Of a stretch of DNA of 64,000 nt, positions 17,347 to 25,858 are shown piece after piece (the first letter of the stretch is position 1; every line of letters begins with the position of its first letter). The translations under genes and the position numbers were made by a program. Under the pieces are notes generated by a model, which was not told where the DNA came from, did not search any database, and worked only from the letters and a program-made list of their open reading frames with translations. The stretch is from Acutalibacter muris. Its GTDB lineage: Bacteria; Bacillota; Clostridia; Oscillospirales; Acutalibacteraceae. The DNA lies in assembly GCF_002201475.1 (NCBI RefSeq), contig NZ_CP021422.1, positions 186,001 to 250,000 of the forward strand, written 5' to 3'.

Positions 17347-17694
17347 CTATGTTTGGAGTTTATGGTGCTCTTTCAGGCTTTCTTCCGCACGGAATGATTC
17401 AGCCGTTTCATCAACTGGTGGACACGCCACCGGGAGCAGGGAATCGTCGGCTTTATCATATGGTTGAGTCCGTCCAGCCCCAGGGCACGTTTTGCCTCCC
17501 GGTTCTACCGGTCCGCTTGGCCGGGGGGGAGGCTCTCCTGCTGCCTTCAGCCAGTTGCGCAGTGTGTCGATGCAGATCCCAAGTTCTGCTACCACCTCCT
17601 TGCTGGGCCGCCCTTGCTCAGTTACCAACCGGAGGGCCCCTTCTTTGAATTTTTCATCGTATCTCCGTGGGGCTATGCCTTCTTTGTTTCCCAT
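17347..17694 (-). pseudogene. IS3 transposase OrfA
   Basis: MGNKEGIAPRRYDEKFKEGA, LRLVTEQGRPSKEVVAELGI, CIDTLRNWLKA: the HTH protein of IS3 elements. It runs out after EESLKEHHKLQT at the internal deletion shared with OrfB. Confidence 0.8.
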
Positions 17695-17761
17695 CTTATT
17701 TTTCTCCTTTTCTTTCCATTATACAGATTCCTTTTCTGTCTTTCAAGATGGGAAGGGGACA

Positions 17762-19287
17762 ATAGATTTTCCCGATGATTTCCTTGGGAAACTCTGGGAT
17801 GAAACCGACTGGCAGGCCGCAAAGGAGATCCTTGCGGATATACAGAAACAGATTGCCCTCGCCGCATACAGACATGACGATGAGGCGATAACCGCTCTGC
17901 AAAAACAGCTTGTACGGCGGATGGAGATCAAACAGCTGGCGGTTCAAAAGATATGCGGCAGTAATTCCGGGCTTGGGGTTGACGGCGTCAAGTGGAAAGA
18001 ATCAGGGGAGAAAATACGGGCGGCGCTCATGCTGACCTCCAAGGGGGTTCAAGCTAAACCCATGCGGGATATCATTGTCAAATCGAAATCTACCGGCAGA
18101 GAGCGCACCTATGGTCTCCCCACCTACTTTGACCGGGTCATGCAGGTGTGTATGGCTTTTCTCTAGCGCCTGTACTGGAGGCATTGGGAGAAAAGAAGTC
18201 CTTTGCCTTTCGGGAGGGCCGCTCTGCCTGGACGACAACGCATACATCTTGGAGGCTCTACAAGGGTCAAATGCACCAGAATTCGTGGGCATCGAGGATG
18301 TAATGTCATGCTATGCTAATATCCAGGGAAACTGGCTCATGCGGCATATCCCTATGGATAAGAAGGTGCTGGCTCAGTTTTTGAAAGCGGGACATGTCTT
18401 TGCGGGGGAACTGTTTCCCAGCGAGGAAGTCGGGATATCCATGGGAGCCAACCTCTACCCAATGATGGCAAACCATGTGTTGGATGGCTTGCGGGCGTAC
18501 ATATTCCAGATGATATACCCTGGAACACAGGACATTGACTATGCCAACGGCAACCTGGTGCGTTTTGCCGATGACATCTTCTTTACTGCCCGGACTCGAG
18601 ATGACGCGGAACAAATCATAGAATATACCAAACACTTTCTGGCAGAGCGGGGATTGACGATTTCAGAGGAAAAGACAAAGGTTGTATCTGTATATGAAGG
18701 CTTCGACTTCATTTCCCGCCATTATGTAAAAGAGAACGGAGCCATACACGTTACACCTTCTACTGCGGCGGTTAACAGAATAAGGGCAGGTCTTAAAGAG
18801 CTGATCCTCACCCACAATCGCTCACAGAAAAACCTGATCGATTCCATCAACCGACAATTGTCCGGATGGGCCTCCTACCACCGCTATTCCGATGCAAAGA
18901 CAGCCTTTAAGGAGATCGACGGATTAGTAGATAACTGCCTATGGGTGGCGGCGCTGGCCCGGCATCCATAGAAGAACCCGCCCAGGATCAGGGCCAAGTA
19001 TTGGTACAAGGATCAACGCGGCCGGAGTATATACTGCCCTCCAGACAACAGGAGTGTATGTGTGCAGAAGATTTCTGATACCCTGCTCGTTGAAAGCTAT
19101 GAGAAGGTCCTGCTGAACAAAAATCCTTATATTGACAGAGAATATTTCCAGCACAGGCAGGAGCGAAAGTCCATTGCCGGAGCAACCGGGCGCTACCAAG
19201 AGATATGGAAACGGCAACAGGGACGCTGCTATTACTGCGGCAGGCCCATACTGCCGGATCAGGCCAGGGATGTGGTGCAAATCAACA
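17762..19287 (+). pseudogene. Group II intron-type reverse transcriptase with HNH end, broken
   Basis: Starts at the IS3 border as DETDWQAAKEILADIQKQIA, then LAVQKICGSNSGLGVDGVKW. The frame changes near 18166 and again near 18275. The catalytic domain follows with LVRFADDIFFTAR (FADD catalytic motif), then the thumb/X region GWASYHRYSD, an in-frame TAG (18969-18971), and a zinc-type HNH start GRCYYCGRPILPDQ, ending at about 19287. At least two frameshifts and one stop make it inactive. No intron domain V follows on this strand. Confidence 0.75.
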
Positions 19288-19296
19288 TGGGCAACG

Positions 19297-19446
19297 ATGA
19301 CAGTTCAGATGCCCGAAGAAACCTATCAGCGCATGAAAGAATATCTCAAACTCCATCGGGTCAAACAGATGGATTTCCTGACCCGGCTGATGGAGTCGGC
19401 GCTGGAAAAGGAAGATCCTTCTACAGTGGAGGGCAACAATGGGTAG
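19297..19446 (+). CDS. Small ribbon-helix-helix-like protein, 49 aa
   Basis: ATG 19297 encodes MTVQMPEETYQRMKEYLKLH, RVKQMDFLTRLMESALEKED, resembling the short ribbon-helix-helix accessory proteins found next to relaxase genes on Clostridia conjugative elements. No good ribosome site is seen, and the sequence abuts the broken HNH gene, so expression is doubtful. Confidence 0.45.
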   Translation: MTVQMPEETYQRMKEYLKLHRVKQMDFLTRLMESALEKEDPSTVEGNNG

Positions 19447-19509
19447 AACAAAAGAGTTGCTTTTTGCGACGGATTCGGGTATAATATTAGCAGAGAGAAG
19501 GTGGTTCCC

Positions 19510-20342
19510 ATGAGCATAAGTATAGAAGACATCAATTTGTCCAACGACCTCGTCTTCGGGGAGGTCATGCGCCAGCCCGAAAATGTCACGCCGTTTCTCG
19601 AAGCAGTCCTGGAAAAGAAAATCGCGAACATCACCTACATCGAAAAACAGCAGGACATCAAGGATGGGATACACCTGCACGGCATCGGCTGGACGTTGCT
19701 CTTGCTGACGATGCCGGGACATAGTACGACATCGAGATGCAGACAGGCAAGGCATATGACTTGGAGAAACGCATCCGCTTTTACCAGAGCAGTATCGACC
19801 GTAAGACTCTTGAGCCCGCGGAGAGCTGCCGTCAGCTCAGAGAGAGCTACGTGATTTTCGTCTGCACAGAAGACTACTATGGCCGAGGCTTGGCGCTTTA
19901 TAAGCGCAAGAGTGTTATCGAGGGTGCTGAAGATTTAATGTACAAAGACGGTTCACACGCCTACATTTTGAACGCGGCGTTTACCGTCAAGAATCTAAGC
20001 GAACCGGCGCTGGAGTTCTTGCAGTATATCAATGCGAGGTGCCGCAAGCTGGACATTGATATTTCAGATTCTGAGTATCTGACAAGGATAGACCAGGCGG
20101 TGGAGGACATCAAGTCCTACAAGGGAAAGGTGGAAAGGCTTATAACGTTGGCGACGAAGATTGAGGATGTGCGGTTTTATGCGCGCAAGGAGGCTTTGGA
20201 AGAAGGTCTAGCCGAAGGCGAGCATAGTGCAATGGTTGGCGTGGTCAAGCGGCTGTTAAAACAACAGGGGTCTTTGGAGGACATTACTGACATCTGCGGT
20301 CTGGACTTGGATGAAATCAAAAAAATCGCGGAGGATGAGTAG
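19510..20342 (+). pseudogene. Rpn-family PD-(D/E)XK nuclease (transposase-like), broken
   Basis: Begins MSISIEDINLSNDLVFGEVM, RQPENVTPFLEAVLEKKI, ITYIEKQQ as in Rpn recombination-promoting nucleases. Near 19670 the frame changes; the shifted frame HRLDVALADDAGT is followed by TAG and YDIEMQTGKAYDLEKRIRFY, the PD-(D/E)XK core (LDV...DIEMQ). The C-terminal half (from about 19737 to 20342) is open and ends in the typical KRLLKQQGSLEDITDICGL region. One frameshift plus one stop. Confidence 0.8.
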
Positions 20343-20550
20343 GTCATCATCTTGCGAAACCCTTTCATCAAAGTGGCATCTGTTAAACAAAAAGTTATGT
20401 AATCCCTCTAAACCCCCGATAACACCGAGAAATTCGCCCATAGGCAAGCGCAATTTACTACACATTTACTACTAAACAACATTGGGAAAATCTGGTCTTG
20501 ATATGTTTACTGCCAAGCGCAGGGCAAAACAAGGTATAGTCTGCAAAACA

Positions 20551-20580
20551 AAAGGGACACGGGTAACTCCGTGTCCCTTT
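20551..20580 (+). terminator. Terminator after the Rpn remnant
   Basis: Arms AAAGGGACACGG (20551-20562) and CCGTGTCCCTTT (20569-20580), perfect 12-bp stem with 6-nt loop and T-run. The 20343-20550 stretch before it shows no gene. Confidence 0.8.
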
Positions 20581-20621
20581 TGCCTGCACTCAAGCCAATT
20601 ACTTGATTGCTGAAAACAAAA

Positions 20622-20661
20622 AAGCGGGATAACCAGCTTTTACAAGCCGACCATCCCGCTT
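20622..20661 (-). terminator. Terminator of the inverted TraG fragment
   Basis: AAGCGGGAT (20622-20630) and ATCCCGCTT (20653-20661). Read on the minus strand it is followed by TTTTTTGTTTTC and lies about 40 bp after the TraG fragment stop. Confidence 0.65.
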
Positions 20662-20698
20662 CGTGATAGTGATCTACATTGTCATCTTCATCTAACCG

Positions 20699-21088
20699 TC
20701 ACCCCTTCGTGTACTCAAAACTTCCCGGCTGTTTGCTCTCAGCCAGTTGTTTATAAAGCGGATGGTCCGCCAGGTCATATTTGCGTATCGGCGTTGGCGC
20801 CTGCCCCTTGACAAAGAGGTAACCCCGCTCCACAGGCATCTGCAGGATAGCGCTCCGAGGGATGTCGGCCTTGGCGGAGATAAAGTCCGCCGTATGTATG
20901 TCCTGTCCGCCGAGATAGATACAGGTGTCGCAGTTGTTTACGATGCTCTCAGCCCGCGCGGGGCCATACAGAGCCTCCAGCTGTGTCAAGCTCTGTAATG
21001 TGATGCTTATGGCAATGCCCCGCGAACGCACAGTGGCAATGATGCTATCGAAATCGTGGATATAGGCATTGGTGTAGGCTAAGAATCC
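20699..21088 (-). pseudogene. TraG/VirD4 coupling protein, C-terminal fragment (inverted)
   Basis: Minus-strand frame: YTNAYIHDFDSIIATVRSRG, IAISITLQSLTQLEALYG, ESIVNNCDTCIYLGGQDIHT, the C-terminal ATPase part of conjugative coupling proteins, ending ...PTPIRKYDLADHPLYKQL. Its upstream border is the 3' end of a group II intron at about 21089. The N-terminal part of such a gene is on the opposite strand at 9923. Confidence 0.75.
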
Positions 21089-21195
21089 GGCACCTTACTG
21101 CCTCACGACAGCAGGTTTCCGAACCCTCGCCCCGGAACCGCACGTACACCTCTCGATGTATACGGCTCCCCACTATACATCCTCTACAATTATTT
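21089..21195 (-). ncRNA. Group II intron 3' end (domains V and VI)
   Basis: The complement of 21135-21168 is a 34-nt hairpin starting GAGCCGTATACATCGAGAGG and ending GTGCGGTTC, with the AGC triad and the tetraloop-capped stem typical of group II intron domain V. A second hairpin (CTGCTGTCGTGAGGCAG core) follows as domain VI. The downstream exon is the TraG C-terminal fragment, so this intron had inserted into the traG gene. The upstream part of the intron is missing. Confidence 0.7.
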
Positions 21196-21282
21196 ATGGA
21201 TTCTGTCGTAGCAGTCTCCACACACTACAAGCGTCTTTCGTTTCTTTCTGTTCATAATCGCTCCCCATTCTGTATTAACATC

Positions 21283-21832
21283 AAGGTCGCTCATGCCCGT
21301 TCACAGCCTGATCGTTACAACAAATACGGCGTATGCATCGACGATGTAGATGGCTTGCCTACTGATGAAGAAAAGAAAGCCATCATAGTTATCAACCAGC
21401 ACAGAATCAACAACGGCGTTGAACCCTTCATATGGGACCAAGGCGCCCAGGTGTTCGCTGAAACACGCGCCATCGAAACAAGATATCGTTGCGAAAACTT
21501 TAACCAATTCGACCATGTACGACCTGACGGATCAGGCGCAAACGAAGTGGTCGCAATGGTACACGAATGGTCAATGATTGGCATACTCCAAAAGCCATAC
21601 GCAGGTTGGTTAAATGAAGCGCTACATTTTAGTAGTAGCGGACCTTGTATCAGTAATTGGGACGTCAACCTGGACAACGGCAAAGATGTAACGAAAAGTT
21701 GGATCAATAGTCCAGGACACAATTACCAACTGTTTAGACTCAAACGCACATTACGGAGCTGTAGCATACTATGGCGCAGACGATTGCCATATTTGGTGCT
21801 ATAATGGTCTCCAAACAAAATAGACCAAGCAC
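21283..21832 (+). pseudogene. CAP/SCP-domain secreted protein, frameshifted
   Basis: The frame contains INQHRINNGVEPFIWDQGAQ, FAETRAIETRYRC, FDHVRPDGSGANEVVAM, then VTKSWINSPGHNY, the CAP (cysteine-rich secretory/allergen V5/PR-1) domain core with its conserved His residues. About 15 bases after SPGHNY the frame shifts; the alternative frame DSNAHYGAVAYYGADDCHIW, CYNGLQTK ends at TAG near 21832. No signal peptide remains because the 5' end adjoins the intron fragment. Confidence 0.7.
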
Positions 21833-21838
21833 AAAAAC

Positions 21839-21872
21839 AAAAGCCCTTGGAGCGTATGCTCCGAGGGCTTTT
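21839..21872 (+). terminator. Terminator after the CAP-domain gene
   Basis: AAAAGCCCTTGGAGC (21839-21853) / GCTCCGAGGGCTTTT (21858-21872), 4-nt loop, T-rich tail. Confidence 0.8.
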
Positions 21873-21969
21873 GTTTTCAATCTTCACTTAATGTTCTATG
21901 TTCAATACAAAATGCCAACACCGCCGTAACGGATACGGCCGACTGCATATGAAAAAGGAGATGTGTAAT

Positions 21970-22101
21970 ATGCCAAGACAAGTATGGTTCAAAACGGCTT
22001 ACGTAGATGTGAACACAGGTACAGTCACACGTGAACTGAACATAAACGGCGAGCGTTACCTGAATGTAAACGGCTCGTACACAATAAGCATGGCCTTACC
22101 A
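21970..22101 (+). pseudogene. Unrecognised N-terminal fragment fused to IS630 debris
   Basis: ATG 21970 behind AAAAGGAG begins MPRQVWFKTAYVDVNTGTVT, RELNINGERYLNVNGSYTIS, after which the frame runs into IS630-derived sequence. The family is unknown; the gene is truncated. Confidence 0.35.
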
Positions 22102-22174
22102 TGCATCCTCTCCACCTCCAGCTCCCACCGTTGGAGGAACTGCACCTCCTCCGCCCGTCTGGAGCGGGGGTTCG

Positions 22175-22506
22175 CAGACAGGGAGACCTTCGCTTTATGC
22201 TGTGTGAGGCTTCCATAAATCAGCAGAGCCTGACCCAATTTATGGACCGGCTGGTTCGGACCTCCCTCCGAAAGGTTTTTCTGATTTTGGACAACTTAAA
22301 GGGGCACCATGGGAAAAAGGCCGCAGCCCGACTGGACAGGCATCGGAAAAAAATTGAGCTGTTCCTTCTGGCGGCTTACCTCAGACCAAACGTGATATCC
22401 GCCATAAAACCGCCTCCTTCATGCGAGCCCTACAACCTTCTCCCGATAAGGTCTCCGCTTTCTTTCTGCATGATCAGATTTCCGGTATTTTTGTTCGGGG
22501 GTAATA
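22175..22506 (+). pseudogene. IS630-family transposase, 3' remnant (second copy)
   Basis: Closely similar to the 3' part of the element at 6072-7181 (GDLRFMLCEASINQQSL, TQFMDRLVRTSLRKVFLILD, NLKGHHGKKAA). The segment with the third catalytic residue is deleted and the right end GTTCGGGGGTAAT is kept. Confidence 0.75.
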
Positions 22507-22742
22507 CCCCTCCCGAAGATGGATTTGCACCACAGGGCCGTGGCTGTGTATATCTATCTGGCAGACCGGGCAAATCGGGTGGGCGAGTGCTGACCTGCCA
22601 TTGCCAGGGACCCTTGCGCTCTCTCGGCGGCAGGCGCCTCCTGTCATAGTGGCGGGTGCAGAGAACTAACCATATAAAAAGAAACTACTTCAGAGAAAAG
22701 ATAACCCGAATATTTGATATCGGAATTTTAACGTCATTTGCC
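22507..22742. other. No recognisable gene
   Basis: Between the IS630 remnant and the vanR promoter I see no gene, RNA or strong hairpin; open frames here lack ribosome sites and family resemblance. Confidence 0.5.
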
Positions 22743-22771
22743 TTGATATTTCAAGAGTATCCCGGTATAAT
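22743..22771 (+). promoter_or_regulatory. Promoter upstream of vanR
   Basis: TTGATA (22743-22748), a 17-bp spacer and TATAAT (22766-22771), 142 bp before the vanR start. Confidence 0.6.
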
Positions 22772-22913
22772 GCTTGCAGAAGGATAAGCCGGCAGGAAAT
22801 CACGTGAAGGAAATGTACCTGCTTAAGAAAATCTTAATGTTTTCTCATATAAGGCTCAAGAAACTGTGCCGCATATTTTGCTACAATTTTATAAACAGGG
22901 AAGGAGGTTGCTT

Positions 22914-23612
22914 ATGCCAGAAAAAATCCTTGTAGTGGATGATGAAAAGGAAATAGCCGACCTAGTAGAACTCTACCTCAAAAATGAAAACTATGAGGTC
23001 TGCAAGTTCTACACAGCCCAGGAGGCCCTGGCCTGCATCGCCTCCACAGAGCTGGACCTTGCGATATTGGACATCATGCTCCCCGGCACCAGCGGCTTTG
23101 CCATCTGCCAGAAAATACGGGAAAAGCATAACTACCCTGTCATCATGCTGACGGCAAAAATAGAAGAAACCGACAAGATCACCGGCCTGACCCTGGGCGC
23201 GGACGACTACATCACCAAGCCCTTCCGCCCCCTGGAGCTGGTGGCCCGGGTGAAGGCCCAGCTGCGCCGGTACAAGCGCTATAACCCCGGCATGGCGGTC
23301 GAGCCTGACGTGCAGCAGAGCGTGCTTGAACACGCGGGGCTTACCATGAACATCAAGACTCACGAGTGCCTTCTGAATGAAAAACCCCTTACCTTGACCC
23401 CCACCGAGTTCTCCCTCCTGCGCATTTTGTTGGAAAACAAGGGCCAAGTGGTCAGCGCGGAGGAGATGTTCCACCAGATTTGGCAGGACGAGTATTATAC
23501 CAAGTCCAACAACACCATCACGGTACACATCCGGCACCTGCGGGAAAAGCTCGGGGAGAGCGCCGGGTACATCAAGACCATCTGGGGAGTGGGGTATAAA
23601 ATTGAAAAATAA
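22914..23612 (+). CDS. vanR: OmpR-type response regulator, VanR-like
   Basis: A 232-aa protein; ATG 22914 follows AGGGAAGGAGG. The receiver domain has DDE near the N-terminus, the phospho-acceptor Asp in LAILDIMLPG, the TAK switch (MLTAKIEE) and the Lys in DYITKPF. The C-terminal winged helix (LTLTPTEFSLLRILLENKGQ, NTITVHIRHLREKLG) is of the OmpR/PhoB type. Close resemblance to VanR of glycopeptide-resistance loci; the next two genes are VanS- and VanY-like. It overlaps the kinase gene by 11 bp, so they are co-translated. Confidence 0.88.
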   Translation: MPEKILVVDDEKEIADLVELYLKNENYEVCKFYTAQEALACIASTELDLAILDIMLPGTSGFAICQKIREKHNYPVIMLTAKIEETDKITGLTLGADDYITKPFRPLELVARVKAQLRRYKRYNPGMAVEPDVQQSVLEHAGLTMNIKTHECLLNEKPLTLTPTEFSLLRILLENKGQVVSAEEMFHQIWQDEYYTKSNNTITVHIRHLREKLGESAGYIKTIWGVGYKIEK

Positions 23613-24744
23613 AATTACCAAGATATTACAGCTTCTCATGCTGCTGACCGCCGGGTTTGCAGCCTGCTCGGCGCTGTATTTTCTGGTGGACAACGTGTTC
23701 GATGGCTTTTTTATCGATTGGTTCGAGGGCTTTTTCACCCAGACCGAGGGCCACTTCAACCCCGTAGAGGGCACAGGGGAGATCTGGCACACCATCAACT
23801 GGGGGCGGCTGAAGCCCTTTGTGCTGGCGGTGTTCATCGGCGGCACGCTCTTGTGGCTGACGGCGGCTTTTGTGGCCGCCCAGGCCGCCGCCAAACGCCA
23901 GGAAAAGCGCACCATCACCGACATCAGCCAGCGCCTGCGGGCTTACATGAAAGGCAGCGCCGACGCCGTAACGGTGTTCCCCAAGGAGCAGGCCGAGATA
24001 TCCGCGCAGCTTTCAGACATCAAGTCAGCCTTGCTGGAAAATGAGCGCCGTTTAAAGGAGGAGACCACCCGCAAAAACGACCTCATCGCCTACCTGGCCC
24101 ACGACCTGAAAACCCCCCTGACCTCTGTTATCGGCTACCTGAGCCTTTTGAACGAGGCCCCGGATATGCCGGTAGAGCAACGGGCCAAGTACACCCGCAT
24201 CACCCTGGACAAAGCCTATAGGCTTGAAAAGATGATAAACGAATTCTTCGACATCACCCGGTACAATTTGCAGGAGATAGCCCTCCAGAAGGAGCCGGTG
24301 GACCTCTACTACCTGCTGGTGCAGCTCACAGACGAGCTGCTGCCGGTGCTGGAGAAGAACGGTAATACGGTCAGATTGCAGGCCGATGAAGCCCTCACCG
24401 TCCCTGGCGACCCGGACAAGCTGGCTCGGGTGTTTGGAAATGTGCTGAAAAACGCCGCTGCCTACAGCTACCCTGACACGGAAATTGTCATCACTGCGGA
24501 AGAAAAGGAGGGGGCCGTCACCCTCCGCTTTAGCAACCGGGGCAGGACTATCCCACAGGAAAAGCTTAATTCCCTCTTTGAAAAATTCTACCGTCTGGAC
24601 GAAGCCCGCACCTCGGGCACCGGCGGGGCCGGGCTGGGGCTGGCTATCGCCAAGGAGATCGTCACCCTGCATGGGGGCAGGATAACAGCGGAGAGCATAG
24701 ATGAAACCGTCACATTTACCGTCACCCTGCCCGCGCAATCTTAG
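23602..24744 (+). CDS. vanS: Sensor histidine kinase, VanS-like
   Basis: A 380-aa protein starting at TTG 23602. Two membrane helices (about residues 8-28 and 72-95) enclose a short extracellular loop rich in Asp/Phe/Trp. Then follow a HAMP-like linker, the H-box YLAHDLKTPLTSVIGYL, the N-box FGNVLKNAAAY and the G-box GTGGAGLGLAIAKEIV. The short sensor loop fits the VanS type that detects cell-wall agents at the membrane. Partner of the VanR-like regulator. No ligase or racemase gene accompanies it here. Confidence 0.87.
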   Translation: MKNKITKILQLLMLLTAGFAACSALYFLVDNVFDGFFIDWFEGFFTQTEGHFNPVEGTGEIWHTINWGRLKPFVLAVFIGGTLLWLTAAFVAAQAAAKRQEKRTITDISQRLRAYMKGSADAVTVFPKEQAEISAQLSDIKSALLENERRLKEETTRKNDLIAYLAHDLKTPLTSVIGYLSLLNEAPDMPVEQRAKYTRITLDKAYRLEKMINEFFDITRYNLQEIALQKEPVDLYYLLVQLTDELLPVLEKNGNTVRLQADEALTVPGDPDKLARVFGNVLKNAAAYSYPDTEIVITAEEKEGAVTLRFSNRGRTIPQEKLNSLFEKFYRLDEARTSGTGGAGLGLAIAKEIVTLHGGRITAESIDETVTFTVTLPAQS

Positions 24745-24784
24745 GATTTTCTTAGGAAAGATACAATCTCATATTAAAGAACAG

Positions 24785-24873
24785 AGCGTTCCCATCTGGT
24801 ATGATGTAGTTAACGCGGCGGCAAAGCCGTCTGCGTTTACTACTATGCCAGATGAGAACGCTTATTATTTTTC
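24785..24873 (+). promoter_or_regulatory. Long stem-loop between vanS and vanY
   Basis: The left arm (24785-24816) and right arm (24833-24862) pair over about 30 bp with few mismatches and one 2-nt bulge (AGCGTTC-CATCTGG- / -CCAGATG-GAACGCT). The loop itself contains a GGCGGCAAAGCCGTC mini-palindrome, and TTATTATTTTTC follows. It looks like an attenuator/terminator or a MITE-like palindrome; AGGAGG for vanY lies just downstream. Confidence 0.7.
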
Positions 24874-24888
24874 TAGGAGGCATGACAT

Positions 24889-25758
24889 ATGACAGAGAAA
24901 GCAATGGCACGCAGGCGCAGATATCGGCAGCGACACAGAAGGAACACCCTCGCCACATGGGTGGCGAGCGCGGCCTGCGCGGCTATGCTGGTGTTCCTGG
25001 CGGCAATGGGGTGCAGGGACTATGTGAATAAGCTGCCACCCCCGGAAAGCTCCACCTTCCCCGGACTGGCGCTGAGCGAGACCAAGCAGGACACGCCAGA
25101 CCTGACAATTCAAGACAGCCAGCCCCAGGAGCCATCAACAGTTTACGAGGACGGCACGGACTGGAACCTCCGCCTTGTGAACCGCTGGAACCCCCTCCCG
25201 GAGGGGTACAACGTGAGCCTCAAGGAGCTCCCCGGCGGGGAGAAGGTAGACGAGCGCATTTATGGGCCGCTGACGGAGATGCTTGAAGCCGCCAGGGAGG
25301 GCAACTGGGACGAGCTGCCCCGGGTGATCTCCGGCTACCGTACCCAGGAGGTGCAGCAGGAGCTGTATGACGCCGAGGTAAACAAGTACAAATCCCGGGG
25401 CTATTCAGAGGAGGAGGCTAAAGCTGAAGCGGGCAAGTGGGTGGCTGTCCCGGGTACCAGCGAGCATCAGCTTGGCTTGGCGGTGGACGTGGAGGGGGCA
25501 ACCTATGATGTATTCATCTGGCTCCAGGAGAACAGCTATAAGTATGGATTTATCTTCCGCTATCCGGGGGAAAAGACAGATACTACCGGCACGGTGGAGG
25601 AGGTCTGGCACTACCGCTATGTAGGGGTGGAGGCCGCCACGGAGATGTATGAGCAGGGGCTTTGCCTGGAGGAGTATGTGGAAATGAAAGGGGGAATTTC
25701 ACCGCGGGCTGGAGCCAGCACCGCGCTGACGGCGGACAGGGCCTCCTTGCTGGAGTAG
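24889..25758 (+). CDS. vanY: D-Ala-D-Ala carboxypeptidase, VanY-like
   Basis: A 289-aa protein with a basic N-terminus and one membrane anchor (about residues 22-41). The M15 peptidase core has RVISGYRT, the zinc motif SEHQLGLAVD (SxHxxGxAxD) and the catalytic EVWHYRY (ExWH). VanY/DacB-type enzymes remove the terminal D-Ala from peptidoglycan precursors at the outer face of the membrane. It lies downstream of vanRS behind a long hairpin, suggesting separate or attenuated expression. The last 20 or so codons overlap a TetR-like remnant read on the other strand, so the C-terminus may be a fusion product. Confidence 0.87.
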   Translation: MTEKAMARRRRYRQRHRRNTLATWVASAACAAMLVFLAAMGCRDYVNKLPPPESSTFPGLALSETKQDTPDLTIQDSQPQEPSTVYEDGTDWNLRLVNRWNPLPEGYNVSLKELPGGEKVDERIYGPLTEMLEAAREGNWDELPRVISGYRTQEVQQELYDAEVNKYKSRGYSEEEAKAEAGKWVAVPGTSEHQLGLAVDVEGATYDVFIWLQENSYKYGFIFRYPGEKTDTTGTVEEVWHYRYVGVEAATEMYEQGLCLEEYVEMKGGISPRAGASTALTADRASLLE

Positions 25759-25820
25759 TAACCATAGAAAGCCCCGGTAGTCACTCCGACCGTCCTGACA
25801 AGGTTCCGCGGGGAAGCCAC
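25740..25820 (-). pseudogene. TetR-family HTH remnant
   Basis: The minus-strand frame reads LVRTVGVTTGAFYGYYSSKEAL, the second half of a TetR N-terminal HTH (GVTTGAFYGYY-SKE), with nothing recognisable after it. It overlaps the 3' end of vanY, suggesting a deletion joined the two. Confidence 0.5.
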
Positions 25821-25858
25821 ATAAAAATTTTATAGTATAGCCGTCATGCTCTCCCCGC

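Larger units (their letters stand above)
16842..17761 (-). mobile_element. IS3-family element, internally deleted
   Basis: Terminal repeats TGTGCCCTTCCC (left, 16842) and the complement of GGGAAGGGGACA (right, ending 17761) match at 11 of 12 positions. The 920-bp length is below the usual 1.2-1.5 kb and the second transposase frame lacks its N-terminal half. No target duplication is visible. The left end fuses to the ABC exporter and the right end to a reverse transcriptase remnant. Confidence 0.75.

Noticed and set aside
22914..25758. A complete vancomycin resistance operon
   Set aside because: Only regulator, kinase and carboxypeptidase genes are present; ligase, racemase and dehydrogenase genes are absent.
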